From positions 1,302,001 to 1,366,000 of the forward strand of contig JHVA01000001.1 of the NCBI GenBank assembly GCA_000688615.1: a stretch of 64,000 nucleotides of DNA. The letters are read 5' to 3'. Below, one piece after another: positions 1 through 8,296 of this stretch. Under the pieces are notes generated by a model. It did no database searches and had not been told where the DNA came from. It saw only the letters and a list, made by a program, of their open reading frames with translations. This stretch comes from Acidobacteriaceae bacterium KBS 146 (lineage in GTDB: Bacteria; Acidobacteriota; Terriglobia; Terriglobales; Acidobacteriaceae). Position numbers and translations under genes: made by a program. Every line of letters begins with the position of its first letter. Within the stretch, counting starts at the first letter, position 1.

Positions 1-730
1 GACCGAGGTTGGCTTTGGCGTTGCCGGCGCGGATGGTCTCCTCAGAAACGGACAACATGCCGCCGGTGCCGCAGGCAGGATCGTAGATTTCCCGATAAAC
101 GCCGGGGCGATACACATCCTCCTCACCGGTATAGACCAAATGGGTCATCAGCCGGATGACTTCGCGCGGCGTAAAGTGATCCCCGGCTTCCTCGTTGGCC
201 TGCTCGTTGAAACGCATGACGAGGTACTCGAAGAGGTACCCCATCTGGATGTTGTCAATGCGGTCGGGGTGCAGATCCACGCCCGCCATGGCTTGCACGA
301 TGGCGTAGAGGCGGTTACTGCTGTCTAGCTTTTCGATCTGGTCGCTGAACTTAAACTTCTCGAATATGCGACGGGCGGTGTCCGAAAACCCGTTGATGTA
401 GGCAACCAGGTTGGGGGCGATGTTTTCACTGTCGTCCAGCAGCTTTTGAAAGGTGTAGGCGCTTGTGTTGTAAAGCGGCTGAGTACGGTTGCGATCAACA
501 ATCTTGGTCAGCAGGCGGGGCAGCGCTTTTTCTGGGGTACGGGCCGCTGTTAGCCGCTTGTGTTCTTTGAGGACCGCGTCCTTCGTCGGTTCGAGGACGC
601 AGTCCAAACGACGCAACACGACCATGGGAAGCATGACTAGTCGATACTGCGGCGGTCGGTACGGACCGCGTAGACGGTTGGCGATTTCCCAGATTTTTCC
701 GGCTATCTCTTTATGGCGTTCGGTAAGCAC
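1..730 (-). CDS. hsdM: Type I restriction-modification methyltransferase subunit, 5' part only
   Basis: The modification subunit of a type I restriction system methylates adenine N6 using S-adenosylmethionine, at a site chosen by a partner HsdS. Only about 243 N-terminal codons are present; the gene runs off the left edge. The minus-strand translation shows the helical HsdM N-domain (starting VLTERHKEIAGKIWEIANRL), then FTPREVIRLMTHLV, then SAM motif I, DPACGTGGM, at bases 56-82. The catalytic NPPF/Y motif would lie outside. GTG at 730 is chosen because AGAGAGG precedes it and an in-frame TAA lies four codons upstream. Its neighbour, a divergent integrase 81 nt away, suggests the system travels on an island. 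HsdS and HsdR are not visible here. Confidence 0.88.
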   Translation of the reverse strand, partial: MLTERHKEIAGKIWEIANRLRGPYRPPQYRLVMLPMVVLRRLDCVLEPTKDAVLKEHKRLTAARTPEKALPRLLTKIVDRNRTQPLYNTSAYTFQKLLDDSENIAPNLVAYINGFSDTARRIFEKFKFSDQIEKLDSSNRLYAIVQAMAGVDLHPDRIDNIQMGYLFEYLVMRFNEQANEEAGDHFTPREVIRLMTHLVYTGEEDVYRPGVYREIYDPACGTGGMLSVSEETIRAGNAKANLG

Positions 731-811
731 TGGCCTCTCTTACTAGCGATGGCTGTTCTGTCGGATGTCTTGATATTCTATATCCGCTGAGACGGCTAGC
801 GGGAGCATTCG

Positions 812-1822
812 ATGCGCGGCGTATACGAACATCCAATCGACAGCGGCATCTGGTGGATTCACTACTATGCGGCGGGCAAGCGTCACCGTGAGAAGGTGGG
901 ACGCAAGTCGGATGCCATCAAGCTCTACCAGACACGCAAGGCTGACGCTGCGGCTGGACGGAAGCTGCCAGAACTACGAAACTCAAAGGTTCTCATCCTG
1001 AGCGAACTCATTGATGATGCGTTGGAGTTCACAGCCCACCACAAAGATCAACGCGGATACAAGAGTAAGGGAGAGATTGTGCGCGAGGCGCTTGGCTCTC
1101 GCCCTGCCGCTGAACTGACGCCACAGGAATTGGAGCGCTGGCTGCGCGCCCGCTGCAAGACTGCGGCCACGGCGAACAGATACAAAGCTTTCATCTCCCT
1201 CTGTTATCGCGAGGGCATCCGGAATGGCAAAGTCTCGATCAATCCTGCTCGGCTGGTGCGCCAACGCAAGGAAGGTTCAGGTCGCTTGCGATTCCTGAGT
1301 CGTGAAGACTATGGCCGTCTATACACGGCCATCTCCAAACGCTTCCCAGAACACGTAGCCGAGTTCGTTGTGAGTGTCCATACCGGGATGCGTTTGAGTG
1401 AGCAATACTCCTGTACCTGGTCCCAAGTGCATTTTGGTCGCAAGACAATCGAGCTCACGAAGACGAAGAATGGCTCGGCGCGTTCCGTTCACCTGAACTC
1501 CGATGCCATTGCGGCTCTTGAATCGCTCAAGCGTCCAAAGCAGCATGCCTCTGATCCGGTGTTCCCCCGCGAAGGCAGCAAGGGCCGATTCGACACCCGC
1601 TCGTGGTTCCAGCCTTGCCTTGAGGAGGCTGGCATTACCGAGTATGTCTGGCACTGCAATCGCCACACGTTCTGCTCCTGGCTGGCTATGGCCGGTGCGA
1701 GCATCAAGGAAATTCAAGAAGCTGCCGGTCACAAGACAATCACGATGTCGGCCCGGTATAGCCATCTGTCTCCCGCGCACCGGCTGTCGGTGGTGGAGCG
1801 AATCGCGTCTGGAGCGAAGTAG
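812..1822 (+). CDS. Tyrosine recombinase / phage-type integrase
   Basis: Site-specific recombinase of the phage integrase family (336 aa), expected to integrate and excise the island it lies on. The catalytic residues are all visible: Arg194 in HTGMRLSEQ, a candidate Lys near 217-219, His281 and Arg284 in HCNRHTF, His307 in GHKT and the nucleophile Tyr316 in SARYSHLSP. An N-terminal arm-binding region (about 1-60) and a SAM-like core-binding region (about 60-150) precede the catalytic domain. The gene points towards tRNA-Leu(CAA), whose 3' end is 1.66 kb away, a typical target for such enzymes. It is clearly homologous to the broken integrase beside tRNA-Leu(UAA) near 59 kb. It looks intact. 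Confidence 0.93.
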   Translation: MRGVYEHPIDSGIWWIHYYAAGKRHREKVGRKSDAIKLYQTRKADAAAGRKLPELRNSKVLILSELIDDALEFTAHHKDQRGYKSKGEIVREALGSRPAAELTPQELERWLRARCKTAATANRYKAFISLCYREGIRNGKVSINPARLVRQRKEGSGRLRFLSREDYGRLYTAISKRFPEHVAEFVVSVHTGMRLSEQYSCTWSQVHFGRKTIELTKTKNGSARSVHLNSDAIAALESLKRPKQHASDPVFPREGSKGRFDTRSWFQPCLEEAGITEYVWHCNRHTFCSWLAMAGASIKEIQEAAGHKTITMSARYSHLSPAHRLSVVERIASGAK

Positions 1823-1837
1823 GCCGTAGCCTCTTGG

Positions 1838-1885
1838 TGACATTCCCCTAGGATTCTGGTTTTCGACCTATACTTCCGGAATCCA
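1838..1885. repeat. Short inverted repeat upstream of the nuclease-like gene
   Basis: GGATTCTGG at 1851-1859 is matched by CCGGAATCC at 1877-1885, with one mismatch and a 17-nt spacer. It is preceded by TGACATTCCCC, which recurs in the large palindrome at 3201-3341. It may be an operator of the downstream gene or an integrase arm site; the sequence alone does not decide. Confidence 0.35.
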
Positions 1886-1902
1886 CTAACACGGGAGTCG
1901 CA

Positions 1903-3147
1903 ATGTCGATTCAACGTCTCAGACAGGTTTTAACCTCGAACTTCACCGTCTCGATCGACAGCTCTCAGGCTACCGTCGCCAAGGTACGGCAGCTCGCCGC
2001 CGCACGTGAACAAAGCCTAGCCGATGCAGGGAAACCTCCTTCAGGTGCGAAAGCTGCCCAACTTGTTCCTGCGTTGGCTAACACGCCATTGATGACGTTT
2101 CGCGCAATTGACTTGCTTCGTAAGACGGGTGAGTTGACCACTCCACAGTGGGCCAACATGGCTAGACTAAGTGCTAGTTGGGCAACTCGGCGGTACTTTT
2201 GGGCAATAGCGGCTGCAAATACTTCGCCTAGTCGATTCCGGATCAACGAGGAATGCAAGGACCTGGATTTTCATCAAAAGACACTTATGTCCGATGAATT
2301 TGGAGTAGGCTTCGCTGGTCTCGCTATGGAAAAACTATTCAACAGTAATTCATGGGTGGATGTCTCAGTGGCCCTAGCCGATCGCATGAGGTATCAGAAT
2401 ATCCGCCGCCAAGGACGACTCCAACCTGACTATCTGATGTGGCAGGATATCCCGGGTGCTCCGTATTACGTGGTTGAATGCAAAGGAAGTCAAACGCAGA
2501 GAGGTGTGTCGATGGACCAGATCAGAAGGGGCCTTGAACAGGTTCCGGCTCTTCGTTTCGGACTTCAAGGTCGACCGGTGGAAAGGTTGGTGGTAGCTAC
2601 TCTTTTGCAAACCACCAATACGACAGTTTTCATTGTGGACCCCGAAGACAACGAGACTGAAGAAGAGCGCAACAAACGCATCAAAGTAGAAAACTCAAAG
2701 GCGACATCTGAAAAGATTTCCGAAAACATCTACTTCATCCCCGATCCAGAGCATTTCGAAGAGAAGGCGACCGATGCAAGATCAGCTCAACTTCTCAACT
2801 GGGCTGGTCAGTATAGGTCAGCCGCAGCTGTCGAGGCCCGCATTGAAATAGCACCACGCACAAGAAATGTTCTGGAGAACAGGCCTGTGGCGATAAAGGA
2901 AGTAGGTGAAATTCGGTTCGACGGATATCGTGTACCGCTGTTTCCAGAACTCGGAATTGGAAATCTTAACTTGTTTATCGGCGTTGAACACGAAGTTCTC
3001 GAATCCGCGACGCATGTTCAAGGCGAGGTTCGTACAGCGATCAGAGAGCGAAGAGAAACACTCGGCAATCTTCAACGAACGCATGACACCGGCAGGATCT
3101 CCATTGGCCCGTCAGGTACGGTACTCGCCGTTGAAGGGCTGGACTAA
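1903..3147 (+). CDS. Unrecognised island protein with a PD-(D/E)xK nuclease-like core
   Basis: I do not recognise the family of this 414-aa protein. A restriction-endonuclease-like signature is visible: a helix with Glu132 (SDEFGVGFAGLAMEKLF), a Pro-Asp at 175-176 (LQPDYLMW), Glu192 and Lys194 in VVECKGSQ after the expected strand spacing, and Gln206 in the following helix. This order matches PD-(D/E)xK nucleases. A charged stretch at about 245-275 separates the core from a C-terminal region of unknown role. There is no signal peptide or membrane segment. It stands alone between the integrase and tRNA-Leu(CAA), downstream of type I restriction genes, so a role in island defence is plausible but inferred. 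Its A+T content looks higher than the flanking housekeeping genes. Confidence 0.6.
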   Translation: MSIQRLRQVLTSNFTVSIDSSQATVAKVRQLAAAREQSLADAGKPPSGAKAAQLVPALANTPLMTFRAIDLLRKTGELTTPQWANMARLSASWATRRYFWAIAAANTSPSRFRINEECKDLDFHQKTLMSDEFGVGFAGLAMEKLFNSNSWVDVSVALADRMRYQNIRRQGRLQPDYLMWQDIPGAPYYVVECKGSQTQRGVSMDQIRRGLEQVPALRFGLQGRPVERLVVATLLQTTNTTVFIVDPEDNETEEERNKRIKVENSKATSEKISENIYFIPDPEHFEEKATDARSAQLLNWAGQYRSAAAVEARIEIAPRTRNVLENRPVAIKEVGEIRFDGYRVPLFPELGIGNLNLFIGVEHEVLESATHVQGEVRTAIRERRETLGNLQRTHDTGRISIGPSGTVLAVEGLD

Positions 3148-3200
3148 AACGGGCTGAAGGTGTATCTCCATTTTGCCGCGCTCTTCTCAGTCGTTGAGTC

Positions 3201-3341
3201 ATGACATTCCCCGGATGTTGGGATGATCTGCCGAGGTTCAGGAGTCGGTGTCAAGGCTCTACGACCGCAAAGCGGCGCGCGTATGCGCGGCCTTGACTCC
3301 GATCCGACCTCGGCTACGCTCTGGGAATCCGGGGAATGTCC
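3201..3341. repeat. Large imperfect palindrome beside tRNA-Leu(CAA)
   Basis: Outer arms GACATTCCCCGGAT (3203-3216) and ATCCGGGGAATGTC (3327-3340) are perfectly complementary. Inner arms GTCAAGGC (3250-3257) and GCCTTGAC (3290-3297) also pair, and the stretches between (3231-3257 against 3290-3313) align as an inverted repeat with small gaps. The loop contains a GC-rich partly palindromic centre around 3275-3288. It fills the gap between the nuclease-like gene and tRNA-Leu and has no convincing ORF. It could be a structured RNA, a small non-autonomous element, or recombinase arm sites. Confidence 0.6.
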
Positions 3342-3485
3342 AATCTGCACTCATTGCAGACCATGGCGCTCACAAACAGCCATTCGGCCACTTATGTAAA
3401 AACGAACAGCCATCAGAACAGCCACCAAAGGAAATTGGCCTCTCGCTTCCGAGAGGCAAATTTCGATATAAAGTCTTTATTTTAT

Positions 3486-3573
3486 TGGTGCCGGGAGGGG
3501 GGGTCGAACCCCCACGACCGCAAGGGTCGGCGGATTTTGAGTCCGCTGCGTCTGCCAGTTCCGCCATCCCGGC
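3486..3573 (-). tRNA. tRNA-Leu (anticodon CAA)
   Basis: Reads on the minus strand as a class II tRNA with acceptor stem GCCGGGA/TCCCGGC, a D arm starting TGGCGGAACTGGCAGACGC, anticodon stem GCGGA/TCCGC with loop CTCAAAA (anticodon CAA), a long variable arm and a T arm GGGGGTTCGACCCCC. An encoded discriminator A and CCA end at 3486. Its 3' end faces the hsdM/integrase island, so it is a plausible integration site. Confidence 0.97.
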
Positions 3574-3652
3574 CTTCCTCGAACACTCAAACCTATCAAG
3601 GCTCGCCATGCTCTCAAAAGTCTTCCTCGATCTAGTATCGCATAGGCCCCGC

Positions 3653-4567
3653 TTACCTTGGGACTTGACGCGTGTTCGGCCACAACCACGCAGCTCCGCG
3701 AACACCACTTGAATCTCCAAAGCGCGCCTGCAAAATCGGGGTGTCTGCCTCTCCACCAAAGACATATGCTGGAAGACGCTTCGGGAGGCTCTCATACAAA
3801 TGCTGCGTCAACGAGAGACCACCTCCAAGAACAAACACATCCGGATCAAGGCTGTTGATGATCGTCGCAAAGCCTCGTGCCAGCCGATCTTCCAATCGGT
3901 CAACGACCCTCACCGCGTTTGTCTCGCCGGCCTCGAATCCAGCAATCACTTCCCTCGCTGTTCTCCGTTGCCCCGTGATCTCCTGGTAGTCGCGTGCGAG
4001 GCCCGTACCCGAAACCCACATCTCCATGCAGCCTCGCTTGCCACAATAGCAAAGCGGCCCCGGATTCTCTTCATCCGTAGGCCATGGCAGCGGATTATGC
4101 CCCCACTCGCCACCCGTACCGTTCGGGCCGGCATGGACACGTCCATCGATAGCAACGCCACCTCCACAGCCCGTGCCCAAAATCACTCCAAAGACCACAT
4201 GCTTTCCAGCCGCTGCCCCATCCGTCGCTTCAGAAACCGCAAGGCAGTTCGCATCATTGGCAATCCGCACCTCGCGCCCGAGGGCTGCCGACAAATCCTT
4301 ATCAAGAGGACGCCCATTGAGCCATGTCGAATTCGCATTCTTCACAAGCCCGGTCTTCTCCGAGATGCTCCCAGGAATTCCCGCTCCGACACTACCCGTC
4401 CTACCGGTCTTTGCCTCCAGCAAATGAACCAGGCCCACCATGGCATCCACCGTGCCTTTGTAGTCGTCTCGCGGAGTATCGACGCGATGACGAATCAACT
4501 CCTCTCCCTGCTCATCAATCGCGAGGGCCTCAATCTTCGTACCTCCTAGATCGATCCCTATCCGCAT
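3653..4567 (-). CDS. mak: ROK-family fructokinase
   Basis: ATP-dependent sugar kinase, most like E. coli Mak, which phosphorylates fructose to fructose 6-phosphate. The ATP-binding start MRIGIDLGGTKIE, the VKNANSTWLNGRPLDKDLS stretch, the catalytic-region NDANCLAVSEA, the zinc-site sequence GEWGHNPLPW followed by CYCGKRGCME, and the end GDSSGVRGAAWLWP all match that subfamily. I start at Met 4567 (304 aa, close to Mak's usual length); an in-frame ATG at 4630 would add 21 residues with no family counterpart. It is the last gene on this strand before tRNA-Leu(CAA). Substrate assignment rests on family resemblance. Confidence 0.88.
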   Translation of the reverse strand: MRIGIDLGGTKIEALAIDEQGEELIRHRVDTPRDDYKGTVDAMVGLVHLLEAKTGRTGSVGAGIPGSISEKTGLVKNANSTWLNGRPLDKDLSAALGREVRIANDANCLAVSEATDGAAAGKHVVFGVILGTGCGGGVAIDGRVHAGPNGTGGEWGHNPLPWPTDEENPGPLCYCGKRGCMEMWVSGTGLARDYQEITGQRRTAREVIAGFEAGETNAVRVVDRLEDRLARGFATIINSLDPDVFVLGGGLSLTQHLYESLPKRLPAYVFGGEADTPILQARFGDSSGVRGAAWLWPNTRQVPR

Positions 4568-4681
4568 CCCGGCCTCATTGGTCGGACGTAACTCTTTCTC
4601 GTTCCCCAGCACGTTTCCGCCTTTCCTCAAAACTATCCGTCACGCCTTACTGCAAAGACTTCATTACTGCAATGCGGAGAT

Positions 4682-5737
4682 TCACTGCACCTTTCCTGAC
4701 GGTCGCAAGCGGCGAAGCTCGCCCGCGCAGGCAATCGCATGCACCGCTGCAAGCTTGAGATTATCCGCAGCCAGCCAAAGCCAGAAACGCGTGCCCTTCT
4801 CCGCATCTCGCGCCACAGCCTCCACCCGAACCATAATCTCCTCCTGGCCCGCTGCCGTCAGATTGCTCGGAGCCTCAGATTCATCCGTAACAATGTCGAT
4901 ATGGTCGCCTGCCAGTGCGCTCTCTACCTCGGCAACCGTGGCAGGGTTGCTTGTTTCGAGATAGACCGACGCAACATAACCATGAAAAACCGGCGCTTGT
5001 ATCAGCTGGAGAGCTAACTCCGGAAGGCTACCGTTTGATAAGGTCGCGTACTGCGATTGAATCCGCGCAGCGGTCGATCGAAGCTTCACCTTCGCCTCCG
5101 CTCCCAATGCCGGCAGCAGGTTGAACGAAACCTGAGCGTCGTATTGTTCCTTCGGCACATCCTGAAACGAAAGTAGGCTCACCGTCTGCTGATGCATCTC
5201 ATCCATAGCGGCTCTACCGTTTTCTGAAGCTGGTTCCATCACCGTCGCTGCAATCGTTCGCACAGGAAAACGACTCTGAATTCTGGCGGCCACCATCCCC
5301 AGCATGACCGTCGCTGGATGTGCCGGAATCACCGCCTGAGTTCCGAGATGAGGCGATGTCCCCTTCGATGCCTTCCCTCCCAATGCTTCGTCAATCCAGG
5401 GAGACATCACCAGAACCTCGCTCTCTCCCTCCAAAGCATAGGTCAGGTCGACAATACTCGCGTTGGCTCTCCGGGCCTCCTGCCAGTGCTTTTTCGTGCT
5501 GTCCACTCCATCCGCGAAAAACACAAAATCCATACCTTCAAAGGAAGACTTATCCAGCTTTTGGATAAATGAGGGTTCGTCGCCGGCCACAGCCAGCCTT
5601 CCCGCAACATCATCCTCTTCCTCCAGCAAAGTCACGTTCGAAGCTGCCAGAGGCGACTCACTTAGCTCCTCGCTCAGTTCTTTCCCTGCCAGCGAAGAAG
5701 CTCCAACAACACCTATGCGATACACTTTGCTCGTCAT
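4682..5737 (-). CDS. Usg-like aspartate-semialdehyde dehydrogenase paralogue lacking the catalytic Cys
   Basis: 351 aa with the fold-typical N-terminal NAD(P)-binding start (RIGVVGASSLAGKELSEEL) and the semialdehyde dehydrogenase dimerisation region (VSFNLLPALGAE, QAPVFHGYVASVYLET). Where true aspartate-semialdehyde dehydrogenases carry NC(S/T)T with the nucleophilic Cys, this protein reads IPAHPATVML, so the Cys is replaced. That parallels E. coli Usg-1, a paralogue of unknown role. I infer it does not perform the usual acyl-enzyme chemistry in lysine/threonine synthesis. ATG 5737, with AGGTGGAG just upstream, is preferred over the TTG at 5749. It lies between mak and pssA on the same strand. 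Confidence 0.75.
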   Translation of the reverse strand: MTSKVYRIGVVGASSLAGKELSEELSESPLAASNVTLLEEEDDVAGRLAVAGDEPSFIQKLDKSSFEGMDFVFFADGVDSTKKHWQEARRANASIVDLTYALEGESEVLVMSPWIDEALGGKASKGTSPHLGTQAVIPAHPATVMLGMVAARIQSRFPVRTIAATVMEPASENGRAAMDEMHQQTVSLLSFQDVPKEQYDAQVSFNLLPALGAEAKVKLRSTAARIQSQYATLSNGSLPELALQLIQAPVFHGYVASVYLETSNPATVAEVESALAGDHIDIVTDESEAPSNLTAAGQEEIMVRVEAVARDAEKGTRFWLWLAADNLKLAAVHAIACAGELRRLRPSGKVQ

Positions 5738-5773
5738 CTCCACCTGCAATGGCTAAATTTTTCGTGCCCTTCC

Positions 5774-6634
5774 TCAATGAGGAGTTCCCACCTGCCGTCT
5801 CTTCTGACCCCACGAATATGCCAACCGTGCCAGAACTCCAGAGACCAGGTAGCCCAGCGCAACTATGATCAAAACCTCTTCTGAATAAAGTGCAATCAAC
5901 GCACCCACGGCAACAATAACGGCTACCAGCTGAAAAGGATGCCGCTGCCCCAGGCTGATCTCCTTACCGCTCCAGAACCGCCACGTGCTGACCATCAAAA
6001 ATCCCGTAAACAGAATCAGGCATAGCCACACCGCCGATAGTCGCGCATCCGAGATCGGTGCCCCGTTCTCAAAATGAATCACGGAAGCAATCACACCCGC
6101 GCCCGCAGGAATCGGCATCCCGACAAAGTATTTCTTCCCCGGCCTTCCTGGATTTCTGGGCTGCGGATTCACGCTGATGTTGAAGCGCGCCAATCGGCTC
6201 GCGCCGCAGATCAAAAACAGGAAGCAGACAAAGACACCCAGATGCGTGATGCGGTCCCGAAGATGCGGGTATTCCGTCATCGGAAGCATTCGGAAGCCCC
6301 AGATGTACGCCAATAGGCTCGGCGCTACCCCAAACGTAATTACATCCGCCAGAGAGTCCAGTTCCCGGCCAAAATCGCTCGCAGTATTGGTCAGGCGCGC
6401 AATCATCCCGTCCACACCGTCAAATAAAACGGCGAATCCAATGGCTAGGGCAGCACGATCGAAAAACGCCGGTTCAGCCGCCGAGCCTTGGATGCTCTGG
6501 GTAATCGCGTAATACCCTGCGGCAACGTTGCCCGCCGTAAACAGTGACGGCAAAACATACATGCCGCGACTCGGACGTCGCTTCTCTTTTCCCGACCTTG
6601 TCTCGCTCGCCATCCCCGACGGTCCGGCTCCCAT
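5774..6634 (-). CDS. pssA: CDP-diacylglycerol-serine O-phosphatidyltransferase
   Basis: Integral membrane enzyme that joins CDP-diacylglycerol and serine to give phosphatidylserine, the first committed step to phosphatidylethanolamine. The CDP-alcohol phosphotransferase signature D-G-x2-A-R-x8-G-x3-D-x3-D is complete (Asp75, Gly76, Ala79, Arg80, Gly89, Asp93, Asp97). Several hydrophobic segments follow to the C-terminus. The 286-aa length fits the Gram-positive/archaeal-type PssA group. Its start overlaps the psd stop as TAATG at 6632-6636, so translation is probably coupled and the two successive pathway enzymes are co-expressed. Confidence 0.94.
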   Translation of the reverse strand: MGAGPSGMASETRSGKEKRRPSRGMYVLPSLFTAGNVAAGYYAITQSIQGSAAEPAFFDRAALAIGFAVLFDGVDGMIARLTNTASDFGRELDSLADVITFGVAPSLLAYIWGFRMLPMTEYPHLRDRITHLGVFVCFLFLICGASRLARFNISVNPQPRNPGRPGKKYFVGMPIPAGAGVIASVIHFENGAPISDARLSAVWLCLILFTGFLMVSTWRFWSGKEISLGQRHPFQLVAVIVAVGALIALYSEEVLIIVALGYLVSGVLARLAYSWGQKRRQVGTPH

Positions 6635-7296
6635 TAGGCCACCGTTACCGTAGTCGAGGTCGTCGTCGGCCGAGTCCCCTGTTGCACAATCTCCGCAAGC
6701 ACTGTCGAACCTCCTTGCACCCGCGAACCCGTCTTGACCTTCAAAGTCACCTCCGCAGGAAGCAGAACATCAACACGGGATCCAAACTTGATCAACCCGA
6801 TTCTCTGTCCGCGCTCCACCCGGTCGCCCGCCTTCAAATTGCACACAATGCGACGCGCCAGCAGCCCTGCAATCTGCTTAAAGCTAACTTCGTAATCTCC
6901 CGCATCGACCACAATCAGCGTCTGCTCATTGTTCAGTACGGATTCCGCCTTCATCGCGTTCAAAAATTCGCCTTTGCGATACTCCACCAGCTTGACACTG
7001 CCGGCGACGGGGGAACGGTTCACATGCACGTTGAAGACATTCAGGAAGATGCTCAGCCTCAACCGGCTGCCCTCCGTCGTCTCAATCCACTCCGTGTCGG
7101 TCACCAGGCCATCTGCCGGAGACACGATCAGACCCGGTCCCGTTGGGATCGTCCGATTCGGATCCCGGAAGAACCACAGAAAAAACGCCGCAAGCAGCAA
7201 AGGAAGCGCCAGAAAAATATAAGAGTGCGTCAGCAGCCACACCATTGCGGCCACGGCACCCAGACCAAGCGCGTAAAAGTACCCATCTCGAACCAT
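6634..7296 (-). CDS. psd: Phosphatidylserine decarboxylase proenzyme (short form)
   Basis: Converts phosphatidylserine to phosphatidylethanolamine and works directly after PssA, which it overlaps by one base. The 220-aa short form begins with hydrophobic membrane-anchoring segments (about 8-42), followed by FRDPNR, the active-site SPADG (Asp62), [11 protein letters not shown] (His91) and the self-cleavage site Gly172-Ser173 in IKFGSRVD, where the pyruvoyl group forms. All autocatalytic elements are present. A Thr-rich tail ([12 protein letters not shown]) ends the protein. It is the first gene of the psd-pssA pair. Confidence 0.95.
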   Translation of the reverse strand: MVRDGYFYALGLGAVAAMVWLLTHSYIFLALPLLLAAFFLWFFRDPNRTIPTGPGLIVSPADGLVTDTEWIETTEGSRLRLSIFLNVFNVHVNRSPVAGSVKLVEYRKGEFLNAMKAESVLNNEQTLIVVDAGDYEVSFKQIAGLLARRIVCNLKAGDRVERGQRIGLIKFGSRVDVLLPAEVTLKVKTGSRVQGGSTVLAEIVQQGTRPTTTSTTVTVA

Positions 7297-7511
7297 AAAG
7301 GACGATTATAAGACCACGGAATACACCAGCCTCTTCAAGCTGTTGAGGATGCCTCCCAAAATCCATCTTTTTCCTGCTCTCGTAACATATCCGTTTATTC
7401 ACCGAAGCCAGTCCTGGGAAGGGTGTCATTCCGAGCGAGACGGCAAGCTCAACGCGCGTCTCGAGTGAAGCAACAATAAAGGCAGCGTCATCCGTTTTCG
7501 GCACCCACTTC
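7297..7511. other. Gene-free stretch with a diverged repeat copy
   Basis: No credible coding frame. Around 7423-7480 the sequence GTGTCATTCCGAGCGAGACGG is a degraded relative of the dispersed TGTCATCCTGAGCG repeat. The rest shows nothing I can name; it should contain the psd promoter near 7297. Confidence 0.4.
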
Positions 7512-7836
7512 ATGGCGCACTCTCATCGCGGCAGGAGTGGGAATTCGAGCAAGCTCGAACCGCTCACTTCAAACCAAGCCATCTACCCACGCATAACTCC
7601 CACCACAACCGTGTCATCCTGAGCGAAGCGACCGAAGGGAGCGCAGTCGAAGGATCTGCGGTCCTGCCGAGCCCATTCATGGCGCAATCTCATCGCGGCA
7701 GGAGTGGGAATTCGAGCAAGCTCGAACCGCTCACTCAAAACCACGCGCTCTACCCACGCATAACTCCCGCCCTACAGCCGTGTCATCCTGAGCGAAGCGA
7801 CCGAAGGGAGCGCAGTCGAAGGATCTGCGGTCCCTG
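7512..7836. repeat. Two tandem ~167-bp units, each carrying both dispersed repeat families
   Basis: Unit 1 begins ATGGCGCACTCTCATCGCGG at 7512 and unit 2 begins with nearly the same sequence at 7679, a period of 167 bp. Each contains GAATTCGAGCAAGCTCGAAC and ends with the ~50-nt repeat TGTCATCCTGAGCG...GGATCTGCGGT (7611-7664 and 7781-7833). Identity between units is very high, suggesting recent duplication. No open frame of merit lies here. Confidence 0.85.
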
Positions 7837-7941
7837 AAAAGAACAGAGATCCGTAATCGAAACCAAAAAGACCGAAACCCAGGCACACTCCGCCCCGACC
7901 GTGTATACCTCGGTTCAAGTGGGATCGGCACTCTAAACTGC

Positions 7942-8172
7942 CTAGTGTTCTGCTTGCGACATCTCCACTCGCCGCAATCGTTCCATCTCATCTTTAATAC
8001 TTAGCTTCAGTTTCTTCAGCCGTATCTCTTCCAGCTTCTCTGGCTCGCTCAGAAACATCTTCGCGCGCAGCATATCCAGCCTGCGGTCGTACAAACTATG
8101 TTCCTGCGCCAACTGTTGAAGAGATGGATGTGAACCAGCATTCGGGAGCTCTGTGTATTTCGCAGTCTGCAT
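7942..8172 (-). CDS. YdcH/DUF465-family small protein
   Basis: 76-residue, highly charged and probably helical protein. The stretch LQQLAQEHSLYDRRLDML and the downstream LEEIRLKKLKLSIKDEMERL fit the YdcH family of short helical-hairpin proteins of unknown function. No membrane segment or signal peptide. It is the last gene on the strand after rimI, 124 nt away, followed by the repeat region. Family call is fairly firm; function is unknown. Confidence 0.75.
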   Translation of the reverse strand: MQTAKYTELPNAGSHPSLQQLAQEHSLYDRRLDMLRAKMFLSEPEKLEEIRLKKLKLSIKDEMERLRRVEMSQAEH

Positions 8173-8296
8173 CAGTAAGATACCTCCAGCTCATTCGACT
8201 TCCCTACGCTGGCTCAACACGCTACCACAGCCTCGCAAAGCCCGGCAAAGCCTGTTATCCACTGCTCCTCCCGTTCACCAACCCCCACGCCGAATC

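Noticed and set aside
3370..3795. Frames crossing tRNA-Leu(CAA), including ones on both strands
   Set aside because: They run through the tRNA and carry no ribosome-binding site.
7082..7513. 143-aa minus frame over the start of psd
   Set aside because: Overlaps the 5' part of psd in another frame and runs into a diverged repeat.
7600..7840. Possible CRISPR-like array from the repeated units
   Set aside because: Only two units of 167 bp, without uniform short repeats and spacers, and no cas genes anywhere in the window.
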